Part shown: positions 17,282-25,807 of the stretch, piece after piece
Layout: each line of letters begins with the position of its first letter
Numbering within the stretch: the stretch's first letter is position 1
NCBI RefSeq assembly: GCF_004768465.1
Contig: NZ_SRMF01000001.1
Coordinates: 186,001-250,000, forward strand
Source of the DNA: Natronospirillum operosum
GTDB lineage: Bacteria > Pseudomonadota > Gammaproteobacteria > Pseudomonadales > Natronospirillaceae
Length of the DNA: 64,000 nucleotides
Reading direction: 5' to 3'
Position numbers and translations under genes: made by a program
The notes under the pieces: generated by a model
What the model was told of the DNA's origin: nothing
The model's database searches: none
What the model saw: the letters and a program-made list of their open reading frames with translations, nothing else

Positions 17282-19456
17282 ATGGCCGTGCAGGCATTGG
17301 AGAAGCTGAACCCGGGGCTTCAGCGCTGGATCAAGGAACAGGGGTGGGGCGGGCTGCGCCCCATTCAGGAAGCAGCGCTGGATCCGATCCTGAGCGGTGA
17401 AAGCTGCGTGATTGAGGCGCCCACGGCGGGCGGCAAGACAGAGGCAGTGTTGTTCCCTGCCCTGACCAGGGCAGCACTTGAACCACAGGATTCGGTTCAG
17501 GTGCTTTACATTGCGCCGCTGCGGGCGCTGCTGAATAACCTTGAGATGCGTGGCGAAGACTACGCTCGCTGCTGCGGCTTGCACGCCTTCAAATGGCATG
17601 GTGATGTCAGTCAGGACAAAAAAGTGGAGAGTCTTCGGGCGCCTCCCAACCTGCTGCTGACCACACCAGAATCCATCGAGGCCATTCTTCTGCGCAAACC
17701 CGCCTGGCGCAAGTTCTTTCGGGCGTTGGACACGGTTGTGATCGATGAGGCGCACAATTTCGCCGGTGGTGACAGAGGCGGACATTTACTGGCGTTGCTG
17801 GCGCGACTGGAAGCGGGGATTGGGCGGCCGTTGCAGCGCATAGCGGTCAGCGCCACCATCGGCAACCCGGATGCCATGTGTCAATGGCTGAGTGGTGTGC
17901 GTCAGCCAGCCAGGCGGATTCAGGTTTCGGGCAAGGCCGGTCAGCGCAACGATTTTCTGGTGCATCATTTTGACGACCGGGGCGAGACGGAAGAGACGCC
18001 AACGACAGAGCGCGCCTATATGCGCCTGCTTACAACATTGACGTCAGAGTTGAAAGGCAAGCGCAGCATTACCTTTGTACGGTCACGCTCCCGAGCGGAA
18101 GACATAGCCAAGGCACTGCAGCAGTTCACGCATGATCGTATTCGGGTGCGAACGCATCACTCCAATGTCAGCAAGTTCTTTCGGGAAGAAGCGGAAAACC
18201 TGATTCAGCAAGCTGGGGAGCAGGGCATTGAAGCCATCATCAGCACCTCTACGTTGGAGTTGGGTATCGATATCGGTGAGTTGGACCGGGTCATACAAAT
18301 GAGCGGGCTCAGCAGCCCCAGTGCTTTTCTGCAGAGGGTGGGCCGGACCGGGCGACGGCCGGGCAAGCCCCGGCACTTTCGCGGCCTGACACAGGATGAA
18401 GACGACCTGCTGTTGTTGACGGCAACAGTATCGCTGGGCATCGAGCACCGCTCGGAGTCTCTGAGATTGCGCCAGCGCGCCTTTCATCTGTTGGCTCATC
18501 AAATTCTTTGCCTGTCGCTTCAGAACCATGGCATTGCGGCTGACGAAGGGTGGTCGCTGCTAGGTGACACCTATGCGTTTTCGAAGATCGAAAAGGCAGA
18601 GTATGACCGACTGATTCGTCATATGCTGGCGGAGGATTTCCTTCGTGAGGCCGACGGTGTTCTGGTGGTTGGTGAAGCCGCAGAGAAACGCTACCTGTCA
18701 GGCAACTGGCGCAAGCTGTTTGCCGTCTTCAGCACGGCGCCGCTTTACGACGTGATGGAAGGCCGCACTCAGGTGGGCACGCTGGACAGCAGTTTTGTCG
18801 AAGGGCTGGAACTGCCATTCTACTTCACCCTTGCGGGTAAGCTCTGGAAAGCGCTTAGCGTGGATTTTGACAGCCATCTGGTCAAGGCTGCCAGAGCGAG
18901 CGAAGGCATCGTGCCCAAGTGGCAGTCGTTCGGTGGGCCTGATGTGCCGCTGGAGACCGCACAACGGGTGGGTGAATTGGTCAACGGCTTTTGTCCGCTG
19001 CCGGACTATCTCGACCCTGCTGCATTGAGCGTCATGGCCGCACAGTGTCGAGAGAGCCCGGGCAAAGGGGGCTGGACTCCGCAGTCGATTCAGGTTCGCC
19101 GAACGGACAGTGGCAAAGTCGTGATCGTGACTTACGCCGGGGATACTTTGAACCGAACTCTGGCCAAGCTGTTGGAAGCCAAGGGCCGCAAGGTAGTCGG
19201 CAACTATGCTGAGGTGGTGGTTTCCGAGAAAGCCTCCGAAGCAGGTGAGCCTGAGCGACAGGTCTGGAGGGTACTGGAACAGCTAGCCACTGAAGGCGCG
19301 AAGCAGGTGTTTGCCGAGGCACTGCAGGGCGCTCAGAAGGCATGGCCATTCTCGCCATTCCAGCCCATGTTACCGGATGATCTGACGCGCGCCGCCCTGG
19401 TCGATGAAACCACTGATCTGTCGGGTTTGTGTGAATTTCTGAAAGTCAGGTTGTAG
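17282..19456 (+). CDS. Superfamily 2 helicase, Lhr/BrxHI-like
   Basis: A 724-residue protein with all SF2 motifs: Q-motif region LRPIQEAALDPIL, Walker A APTAGGKTEA, motif Ia YIAPLRALLNN, motif II VIDEAHNF, motif III SATIG. Further motifs are STSTLELGIDIGELDRVIQ (IV/V) and QRVGRTGRR (VI). The large C-terminal part after residue 400 has the Lhr-like extension. In BREX type 2 clusters a helicase of this kind (BrxHI) follows BrxD, the same order as here. An ATG at 17279 is in frame, but 17282 has better spacing to AGGAG. It probably translocates on and unwinds DNA, with the ATPase and exonuclease of the operon as partners. Confidence 0.85.
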   Translation: MAVQALEKLNPGLQRWIKEQGWGGLRPIQEAALDPILSGESCVIEAPTAGGKTEAVLFPALTRAALEPQDSVQVLYIAPLRALLNNLEMRGEDYARCCGLHAFKWHGDVSQDKKVESLRAPPNLLLTTPESIEAILLRKPAWRKFFRALDTVVIDEAHNFAGGDRGGHLLALLARLEAGIGRPLQRIAVSATIGNPDAMCQWLSGVRQPARRIQVSGKAGQRNDFLVHHFDDRGETEETPTTERAYMRLLTTLTSELKGKRSITFVRSRSRAEDIAKALQQFTHDRIRVRTHHSNVSKFFREEAENLIQQAGEQGIEAIISTSTLELGIDIGELDRVIQMSGLSSPSAFLQRVGRTGRRPGKPRHFRGLTQDEDDLLLLTATVSLGIEHRSESLRLRQRAFHLLAHQILCLSLQNHGIAADEGWSLLGDTYAFSKIEKAEYDRLIRHMLAEDFLREADGVLVVGEAAEKRYLSGNWRKLFAVFSTAPLYDVMEGRTQVGTLDSSFVEGLELPFYFTLAGKLWKALSVDFDSHLVKAARASEGIVPKWQSFGGPDVPLETAQRVGELVNGFCPLPDYLDPAALSVMAAQCRESPGKGGWTPQSIQVRRTDSGKVVIVTYAGDTLNRTLAKLLEAKGRKVVGNYAEVVVSEKASEAGEPERQVWRVLEQLATEGAKQVFAEALQGAQKAWPFSPFQPMLPDDLTRAALVDETTDLSGLCEFLKVRL

Positions 19457-19471
19457 CGCAGGGAGGAACTT

Positions 19472-20761
19472 ATGTACGCAGTTGTCGATACTGAAACCAC
19501 CGGTCTCAGCCCGAAGTCTGACCGCATCATTGAAATGGCCATTATTGGGTTGGATGAAAACGGAGAACAGGAGTGGGAATGGTGCTCGCTGATCAACCCG
19601 GAGCGGGACACGGGACATGGCCTAGTGGTCAGAGTCCATCAGATCTACCCCCGGGATGTGCAGGACGCCCCCACCTTTGCCGATTTCGCCGGACATGTCT
19701 TGAGCCTGCTTTCCGGGCGGGCAGTGATTGCACACAATGCGGCCTTTGACCTGGGGATGTTGGCGGCGGAGTTTGAACGCTTGCAGAGCCCTTTGCCGCA
19801 ACTGCCGCAGATTTGCACCATGACGCTGGCGCGGCAGTCGGGTTTCAGAAAGTCCGGGCTGGGTGCATGCTGTCAGGCACTGGGTATTCAGATGGAGGGG
19901 GCGCACCATGCGCTGGCCGACGCACGAGCGACTGCAGCATTGGCGAGAGAACTGGTAGGTTTCCCGGCGTGGTCCGTTCAGAGGGAGGTGGAGACCTGCT
20001 TCCAGAACATGGGGGCCTGGCCCACCGTCCCGGTTGCACAATGGGAGCCGGTCCTGCGGCCGATAGTGCCTGCACGTAATACTGTGCGCGATGGGGGTGC
20101 CCACATGCAAGTGGAAAACGCGCCAGGCAACGAGCCGCCATTGGGTGATGGGGAGGCTCCGCTAGTAGAGGCCTGGTCCATGGATCAGGAAACACCGGAA
20201 TCTCGTTATTTGGCTGCTGTGGAGTGGGTTCTGGAAGATCGCGAGATCTCCACCGAGCAGCAGCAGGCACTGGCGGAACTGCGCACAGAGCTGGGGCTCA
20301 GCGAGGTTCAGGTAATGGAGGTTCATCGAACCTTCCTGAGAGGGCTGGCAGGCAGCATGTGGCGCAGTGGTTCGATCTCTGCCCATGAACAGTATGATCT
20401 GGAACTAGTCGGTGCAGCTCTGCAATTGGGCTCTGAAGAGGTGGCTGAGGCCCGGGCCAATCCCATCGGTCTGGATCTGACCAACGAAGACTATCTACTC
20501 AAGCCGGAGGCTCGGGTTGTTTTTACCGGCGAAATGTCCATTGCACGCTCGGAATGGAAAAGCAGAGCCACCGCAGCAGGTTTGCGGGTTGTCGGATCGG
20601 TTTCTGGCAAGACCGACTTTCTGGTGGTGCCATTTGGGGAGACGGGCTCAGGCAAGTCGGTCAAGGCACGAAAGCTTGGGGTGAGGGTCGTCAGTGAACA
20701 ACGTTTTCGGCGCATGATTGAACGCCTGGAGCGCGATGGTGCAAGAGCAACTGATTATTGA
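19472..20761 (+). CDS. DnaQ-like 3'-5' exonuclease with TerB-like segment and BRCT domain
   Basis: A 429-residue protein. The N-terminal DEDDh exonuclease has Exo I VVDTETTGL (residues 4-12), Exo II HNAAFDLGML and Exo III HHALADARATA, so all catalytic acids and the His are present. Residues about 240-330 (EDREISTEQQQALAELRTELGLSEVQV...) form paired helices of TerB style. The C-terminus is a BRCT domain (ARVVFTGEMSIARSEWKSRA, GSVSGKTDFLVVP) as in DNA ligase and replication factor C. The gene starts 15 bp after the helicase with GGAGG upstream, so it belongs to the same operon. Function is likely nucleolytic processing of foreign or damaged DNA. Confidence 0.85.
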   Translation: MYAVVDTETTGLSPKSDRIIEMAIIGLDENGEQEWEWCSLINPERDTGHGLVVRVHQIYPRDVQDAPTFADFAGHVLSLLSGRAVIAHNAAFDLGMLAAEFERLQSPLPQLPQICTMTLARQSGFRKSGLGACCQALGIQMEGAHHALADARATAALARELVGFPAWSVQREVETCFQNMGAWPTVPVAQWEPVLRPIVPARNTVRDGGAHMQVENAPGNEPPLGDGEAPLVEAWSMDQETPESRYLAAVEWVLEDREISTEQQQALAELRTELGLSEVQVMEVHRTFLRGLAGSMWRSGSISAHEQYDLELVGAALQLGSEEVAEARANPIGLDLTNEDYLLKPEARVVFTGEMSIARSEWKSRATAAGLRVVGSVSGKTDFLVVPFGETGSGKSVKARKLGVRVVSEQRFRRMIERLERDGARATDY

Positions 20762-20887
20762 AGGATTCCGGACACCCACTGAAGATTTAATGCACCTCAA
20801 GGCCCGCAGTGCATGCACTCGGTGCAGTTCGGCGTACAACACACCACAGAGCCAGTTGCAGTTGGTGTTTGGTTGCCAACAAAAATA

Positions 20888-20906
20888 TTGACGTCTAGTA
20901 TGTCAA
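20888..20906. promoter_or_regulatory. Inverted repeat TTGAC-N9-GTCAA upstream of the exported repeat protein
   Basis: TTGAC at 20888-20892 and GTCAA at 20902-20906 form a dyad 28 bp before the start at 20934, followed by TATAGG at 20914. It may be an operator or part of a promoter whose -35 is TTGACG; the -10 spacing of 20 is too long for a standard sigma-70 site. The rest of the gap 20762-20933 shows nothing else. Confidence 0.3.
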
Positions 20907-20933
20907 TAGATCGTATAGGGAAGGTTGTAGTTT

Positions 20934-22616
20934 ATGTTTCAGGGACTCGGTGGTGGCAGCCGCATTCTGGTGGGCAGTGTGGCCCTGCTGTGTTTTCAGG
21001 CTTTGCCACTGCCCGGCGATGCCCAAACGCGGGGTTTTTCAGAGCAGAGAACTGAGTTGATCACGCATCCGGAACCGGTAGAGCGACACCAGTCACCGCT
21101 GCGAGATTATTCCCATCAGGAGAGCCAGCAGCGCGTGCTGCAATGGCTTCGGGATGCCGACTACACAGCCATGGAAGACTATTTCGCCCCCTGCTTTGAC
21201 AACCCGCCGGTGCTGGGAAGGCTGGAACTGGATTGCCATCAACGGCTCGAGGTTTCGGCGGTCTATGATCTGGAAATTCAATCTGCCCTTCAATTCTGGA
21301 CCATCGAACATCCCGACAGCTACCTGGCTGCTGTGCTTATGGCCAACCATCTGTGGGAAGCAGCGTGGGCGCATCGTGGGTTCGGATTCTCCAACACCAT
21401 AAGCAGCGAGCGCATGGACAGTTACAGCTCCTACCTGGAAGGGGCATCTGTTTATGCCGAATCCGCACGGGTTCTGGCGCCGGAGCAGCCTTATGCGGTG
21501 GCGATACTGGTGAATCTGTATGGCAGCCAGACCCATCTCAATGATCAGGCCCGGGTGCTGTACGACAGTTATCTGGATGCCAACCCCTACAGCTATATTG
21601 TGCGTCAGGAGCACCTGACTCGACTGCAGCCCCGCTGGGGCGGTTCCGATGTTGAATTGCAGGAACTGGTGGATTCGGCAGCTCCTTATCTGGAGGGCAA
21701 CAGCCAACTGCAACTGCTTTTTCGCTGGCCGGCTGTGTCCATTGCCAACGATTTCCGTACGGGCTACGGTCACCGCGCTCGGGACTCTGAGCGAGCGCTC
21801 GAGATGTACCGGTCAGAGCTGGAGGAGCACCCGGACGCAAGCGACACGCGCCTTCAGTTCATTAGTCTGCGCTCGGAGCTTGATGATTATCATCTTGAGG
21901 CGCTGCAGGACCTGCAGCCGTTCGTGCGTGATTACCTGCTAACGCACCGAAGTCACAACACACTCAACCTCGCCATGTATCGCGTCTCAGCGTATTTGCC
22001 GCGCCTGCACCTGAACGAGCGTGCCCTGAGCCTGCACCCGGATTCCCCGGTACTGCATGCCAAACTGGGCGATGCCTACCGTACCCTGGAGTGGCATGAT
22101 CTCGCGGTGGAGGCGTATGAGACGGCGCGGCAGCGGGCGCCGTTCGATATACTGGTCGAGCGAGAATATCGTCGTGCGCAGAGGGCACTCGGTGTTGAAG
22201 TGCCGGAATGGTCAGAGGACATTGACTATCTGTTCGATTATCTGGTGCATGTGTTTCCGGCCGAACAGTATCTGCCGAGTTTTGTAGAAGGTGCCGCTCA
22301 GCAGATTGCAGATCTGGGTGGAACCGCCACGCTGGATGAAATACGAGCAGCGCTTGAATACCAGATTTCTCATGCCGATATCCGGCGCGACATGGAGAGC
22401 TTCTGGCGTCGGCAAGCGCTGGACCTCGACGCACTGGACGTCATAACAACCTTCTATGCCGAAATGCGTTCCTGCGCCTGCCATTACACCGAAGCCCACC
22501 GTGAGCGTCTGAGAGAGCGTGCCGTCTCGGAACATGAACCCCTGCTGCAGGCCGCTCTGGATCAGGCCTGGGAGTACTATGTACGGAGGGTCAACGCATG
22601 GCTGAATGCACTGTGA
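20934..22616 (+). CDS. Exported helical-repeat protein, TPR/DUF4034-like
   Basis: A 560-residue protein with a likely signal peptide ending LPGDAQT (residues about 10-32). The mature part consists of helical hairpins with TPR spacing: LDANPYSYIVRQEHLTRL, LNERALSLHPDSPVLHAKLGDAYRTLEWHDLAVEAYETARQRAPFDILVEREY. A start like VLQWLRDADYTAMEDYF recalls DUF4034 proteins. It overlaps the ankyrin lipoprotein gene by 19 bp, so both are probably made together and act as periplasmic binding scaffolds. Partner and function are unknown. Confidence 0.7.
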   Translation: MFQGLGGGSRILVGSVALLCFQALPLPGDAQTRGFSEQRTELITHPEPVERHQSPLRDYSHQESQQRVLQWLRDADYTAMEDYFAPCFDNPPVLGRLELDCHQRLEVSAVYDLEIQSALQFWTIEHPDSYLAAVLMANHLWEAAWAHRGFGFSNTISSERMDSYSSYLEGASVYAESARVLAPEQPYAVAILVNLYGSQTHLNDQARVLYDSYLDANPYSYIVRQEHLTRLQPRWGGSDVELQELVDSAAPYLEGNSQLQLLFRWPAVSIANDFRTGYGHRARDSERALEMYRSELEEHPDASDTRLQFISLRSELDDYHLEALQDLQPFVRDYLLTHRSHNTLNLAMYRVSAYLPRLHLNERALSLHPDSPVLHAKLGDAYRTLEWHDLAVEAYETARQRAPFDILVEREYRRAQRALGVEVPEWSEDIDYLFDYLVHVFPAEQYLPSFVEGAAQQIADLGGTATLDEIRAALEYQISHADIRRDMESFWRRQALDLDALDVITTFYAEMRSCACHYTEAHRERLRERAVSEHEPLLQAALDQAWEYYVRRVNAWLNAL

Positions 22617-23785
22617 AGAAGGCCCGGTGGCATCGGGTTCCGGTGTTGCTGTTGGTTCTGCTGTTGGCCCTGACGGGTTGTGCGCGGCAGACGCAGCAGC
22701 CGGTGGCCACTGAAACGTTCACCCAGCCGCATCTGCACAGCCTGCTGGAGGCGGGTGAATGGACAGCCGAACTGCAGGCCCTGTTGAACGAGCCAGGCGT
22801 CGATCTCTTTGTGCACTACCAGCACCAAAGTGCCATGGACATTGGCCTGTCCAGTGAAAACCCGGATATTCGGCAGCACTTTGAACAACTGCTGCGCAGT
22901 CAGCGGTCAGCCATTGCAGAGGCCCATTATCACGTCCTGGGTAACGATGTTGAGGGTATGGATGCCCTGGTGCGCCGGGGCCTGCATCTGAATGCAACCC
23001 AATTTCCAGAGTCGCCTACTCACCTGGTACAGGAGGCGGTTCGTCTGCAGCACACCGAAATTCTGGACTACCTGCTGAGTACCGGCATGAACCCGGGGCT
23101 GGCCAGGCCCAGTGGCTGGACGGGTCTGCACCAGACGATAGACGACCAATACTTGGAAGGTGTGGAATTGCTGCTGGCTGCCGGAGCACCTGTGGACGCA
23201 GTGACCAACAGTGGCTGGACACCGCTGATCCTTGCCTCAGACCACGGCTTCCTGAAGGGCGCTGAGGCGTTGTCGGAGTCCGGGGCAGACCTGAATGCGA
23301 AGACTGAAGACACCTGGACAGCACTGATGTTTGCGGTCGATAACGGGCACATTGATACGGTGCGTGAACTGCTGGAGCAGGGCGCAGCGGTGAACCTGAC
23401 AAACTCTTCCGACTGGACCCCGCTGCACTTCACCGTCAACATGGACAATGATCACGCCGATATCGCACAGTTGCTGATCGAGCATGGCGCTCGGGTAGAT
23501 GCGTTCCAGTATACCGGTTATACGCCCCTGCATCTGGCGGCCTACAGAGGCCACAACAACACCTTGCAGGTACTGGCTGACGCTGGGGCGCACATTGACA
23601 ACCGGCACCGGTCAGGGCGCACGCCCCTGATGGACGCCGCAGAGAACGGGCATCTGGCAACGGTCGAGCTGCTGCTGGCTCTGGGTGCGGATGCCGGGAT
23701 CGAGAGCCTGATAGAGGAAACAGCGTTGCAGTTGGCCCGCGAAAATGAACACTCGGACATCGTTGAGTTGTTGCAGAACCATTGA
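22598..23785 (+). CDS. Ankyrin-repeat lipoprotein
   Basis: A 395-residue protein with a lipoprotein signal (VPVLLLVLLLALTGCARQ), Cys about residue 28. At least seven ankyrin repeats follow, for example GWTGLHQTIDDQYLEGVELLLAAG, GWTPLILASDHGFLKGAEAL, YTGYTPLHLAAYRGHNNTLQVLADAG and SGRTPLMDAAENGHLATVELLLALG. It would sit on a periplasm-facing membrane and bind protein. GGAGGG precedes the ATG. The reading frame starts inside the last codons of the TPR-like gene (19-bp overlap), so the two form an operon. Confidence 0.85.
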   Translation: MAECTVKKARWHRVPVLLLVLLLALTGCARQTQQPVATETFTQPHLHSLLEAGEWTAELQALLNEPGVDLFVHYQHQSAMDIGLSSENPDIRQHFEQLLRSQRSAIAEAHYHVLGNDVEGMDALVRRGLHLNATQFPESPTHLVQEAVRLQHTEILDYLLSTGMNPGLARPSGWTGLHQTIDDQYLEGVELLLAAGAPVDAVTNSGWTPLILASDHGFLKGAEALSESGADLNAKTEDTWTALMFAVDNGHIDTVRELLEQGAAVNLTNSSDWTPLHFTVNMDNDHADIAQLLIEHGARVDAFQYTGYTPLHLAAYRGHNNTLQVLADAGAHIDNRHRSGRTPLMDAAENGHLATVELLLALGADAGIESLIEETALQLARENEHSDIVELLQNH

Positions 23786-23812
23786 GCAAGCAGCGCCTGT
23801 GGTCGGCAGGCT

Positions 23813-24226
23813 TCAGGGCTCCACCTTCCCCCGCAACGCCTTGGTCTTGCCCTTGCGGGTTTTGCTGTCGACGCGGCGGCGCTTGGCCGACCGAGTCGGT
23901 TTGGTGGGGCGTCGTGGCTTTTCCTGTTTGACGGCATCCAGGATCAGGGTTTTCAGGCGCTGCAGAGCATCTTCCTTGTTTTTCTCCAGGGTGCGGAAAG
24001 ACTGCGCCTTGATGATGATTACGCCCTCCTTGCTGATGCGCTGGTCGGACAGCGCCATCAGACGCTCCTTGTAAAAGGGCGGCAGGCTCGAGTTCGGAAT
24101 ATCGAACCGCAGGTGCACGGCAGTGGCCACCTTGTTGACGTTCTGACCGCCCGCGCCCTGAGCACGGATCTGGGTGATCTCGATTTCCCAGTCCGCCAAC
24201 TCGACTGTATTGGATAGTTTCAGCAT
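23813..24226 (-). CDS. arfB: Alternative ribosome-rescue factor ArfB (peptidyl-tRNA hydrolase)
   Basis: A 137-residue protein (E. coli ArfB has 140). The catalytic GGQ motif is in RAQGAGGQNVNKVATAVHLRFD, and the C-terminus is a long basic tail (KQEKPRRPTKPTRSAKRRRVDSKTRKGKTKALRGK) that enters the empty mRNA channel of stalled ribosomes. It releases nascent peptides from non-stop complexes. The start at 24226 (MLKLSNTVELADWEI) matches family N-termini; a longer frame from 24283 overlaps a dispersed repeat. It converges with the ankyrin gene. Confidence 0.93.
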   Translation of the reverse strand: MLKLSNTVELADWEIEITQIRAQGAGGQNVNKVATAVHLRFDIPNSSLPPFYKERLMALSDQRISKEGVIIIKAQSFRTLEKNKEDALQRLKTLILDAVKQEKPRRPTKPTRSAKRRRVDSKTRKGKTKALRGKVEP

Positions 24227-24280
24227 GGTGGGGATATTAGGGCAGAGGTGCCGGAACCTCAAATCGGCATGCGGGCTGCG

Positions 24281-24316
24281 CAATATGATGGCACTATGAC
24301 TGTTGAATCAAACCGC
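24281..24316 (+). repeat. 36-bp dispersed repeat, copy 1
   Basis: This 36-bp segment (begins CAATATGATG, ends TCAAACCGC) recurs at 42257-42292 with 32 of 36 positions identical. Each copy contains an ATG followed by codons for MT[V/A]ES[N/D]R. Both open frames stop after 17 codons, so they may be remnants of a duplicated gene start or shared promoter-proximal DNA. Confidence 0.5.
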
Positions 24317-24333
24317 AACCCTTGGGGCTGCGG
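24313..24333 (-). terminator. Possible terminator of the maiA-side catabolic operon
   Basis: On the minus strand the segment forms CCGCAGCCC-CAA-GGGTTGCGG, a nine-base-pair stem with one G-T wobble, followed by TTTGATTC. It lies 28 bp beyond the maiA stop codon, the last gene of the leftward cluster. The T-tract is weak, so the call is tentative. Confidence 0.4.
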
Positions 24334-24360
24334 TAGAGCAATGCTTTGATTTCATGAGGT

Positions 24361-25008
24361 TTAACTGGCATGGGGGTGCTTTTCGGGCAGGGCGTCAACA
24401 AACTCTGGTAATTGCAGGCATCGCTCATAAATGCTTTCAATGATGGGATATGGAGTCATGTCGACGTTAAAGCGCCGGTTGTTGGCCACTTGGGCAAACA
24501 GACAGATATCAGCCAATCCGGGCTGATGGCCATAGCAAAACGTTCTTCGACGTTCGTCATTTGCGAGTTGCTGTTCCAGCCCAGTGAACGTTTCATTCAC
24601 CCAATGGCGGAACCAGATGCTGACCGTCTCCTCGCTTTGATTCAGCTCTTTGCCAATGTACTGCAATACTCGCAAGTTGTTCAGCGGGTGAAGGTCACAG
24701 GCCACATTGCAGGCGAGGCTTTTTACCCAGGCTTTGTCCAGCCGGTCGGCCGGTACCAGCGGATGGCGTGGGTATGCATCGTCCAAATATTCCATGATCA
24801 CCAACGATTGAGTGAGCACAGTACCGTCATTCAGTTCCAGCGCTGGCACCAGTCCTTGGGGGTTTAGTCCCAGAAAGTTTGACTCTTTGTGTTCGTGTTC
24901 GCGAAGCACATAAGATTTGTGTTCGTAGTCAATGCCCTTCAGGTGGAGCGCTGCACGCACACGCACCGACGCTGAACTGCGAAAAAAGTTATGCAGTATT
25001 AAACTCAT
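24361..25008 (-). CDS. Maleylpyruvate (maleylacetoacetate-type) isomerase, zeta-class GST
   Basis: A 215-residue protein with the zeta-class glutathione transferase fold. It has LILHNFFRSSASVRVRAALHLKGIDYEHKSYVL (the SSxSxRVR active-site motif), FLGLNPQGLVPALELNDGTVLTQSLVIMEYLDD (glutathione-binding cis-Pro and QS) and a C-terminal HQPGLADICLFAQ helix. In a gentisate cluster it should convert maleylpyruvate to fumarylpyruvate (NagL-like). The homologous MaiA acts on maleylacetoacetate; the presence of gentisate dioxygenase but no homogentisate dioxygenase favours the former. Its start overlaps the stop of the fumarylpyruvate hydrolase gene by 4 bp. Confidence 0.85.
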   Translation of the reverse strand: MSLILHNFFRSSASVRVRAALHLKGIDYEHKSYVLREHEHKESNFLGLNPQGLVPALELNDGTVLTQSLVIMEYLDDAYPRHPLVPADRLDKAWVKSLACNVACDLHPLNNLRVLQYIGKELNQSEETVSIWFRHWVNETFTGLEQQLANDERRRTFCYGHQPGLADICLFAQVANNRRFNVDMTPYPIIESIYERCLQLPEFVDALPEKHPHAS

Positions 25009-25712
25009 GCTCCCACCTTCGGCTCCACGATGGTGATGTTGTGTTCACCCACACCATCAATGCCACCGGTTACTTTATCGCCTACTTCAATGGGTCCAAC
25101 ACCTGACGGAGTGCCGGTGTATATCAGATCGCCGGGTCGAATGCGCATGGTGTGCGACAGGATAGACACTATTTCTTCCACATCCCATATCAAGTCAGCA
25201 ATGTCCAGGTCCTGCTTTACTTCACCATTGACTGCTAGCCATATCCGACCGGTCGTGGGATGTCCGATTTTGCTCGCTGGCTTGATTGGCCCGATGACGG
25301 CAGAGTCATCAAACGCCTTCCCCCAGTCCCACGGCCGACCCGTTTCCCGCGCGGCAAGCTGAAGGTCACGGCGGGTCAAGTCATTACCAACGGCATAGCC
25401 ATAAATGTAATCATTCGCTCTTTCTGTGGGGATCTGGAATCCTGCTTTACCAATAGCCACCACCAATTCAATTTCGTAATGAAAGTTTTTGGTTTCCGGT
25501 GGGTAAGGCACATCACCGCCGTCTGATATGATCGCGTCTGCTGGTTTGGTGAAGAAAAACGGGAATTCGCGATTGGGGTCACGGCCCATTTCCCGAGCGT
25601 GGGCTTCATAATTGCGACCTACACAGAATATGCGACGTACGGGAAAATATTTACTGTCTCCATCAATTGGTACAGATGGGGTAGGTTGGGGGGCAAATAA
25701 GTATTCAGTCAT
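25005..25712 (-). CDS. Fumarylpyruvate hydrolase (FAH family)
   Basis: A 235-residue protein of the fumarylacetoacetate hydrolase family, short NagK/YcgM-like form. It has RIFCVGRNYEAHAREMG at the N-terminus, metal-binding acidic residues in FHYEIELVVAIGK, and YGYAVGNDLTRRDLQLAARETGRPWDWGKAFDDSAVIGPI. C-terminal motif: MRIRPGDLIYTGTPSGVGP. It would hydrolyse fumarylpyruvate to fumarate and pyruvate, the last step of the glutathione-dependent gentisate route. The start at 25712 has GGAGAA upstream; a longer frame from 25775 lacks one. ATGA overlap with the isomerase supports coupled expression. Confidence 0.87.
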   Translation of the reverse strand: MTEYLFAPQPTPSVPIDGDSKYFPVRRIFCVGRNYEAHAREMGRDPNREFPFFFTKPADAIISDGGDVPYPPETKNFHYEIELVVAIGKAGFQIPTERANDYIYGYAVGNDLTRRDLQLAARETGRPWDWGKAFDDSAVIGPIKPASKIGHPTTGRIWLAVNGEVKQDLDIADLIWDVEEIVSILSHTMRIRPGDLIYTGTPSGVGPIEVGDKVTGGIDGVGEHNITIVEPKVGA

Positions 25713-25807
25713 GGGAATTCTCCATTCAGTCAGGTTTAGGTGAAGTTGATCAGCTGCGGGCTTCTCGCCATCCACTGACCCCTTCAGGGCACTCTCCAGG
25801 TTATCGG

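Noticed and set aside
14393-20761. A full BREX system
   Set aside because: Only BrxD- and BrxHI-like genes are present; none of the BREX methylase, phosphatase or BrxC genes is in the window.
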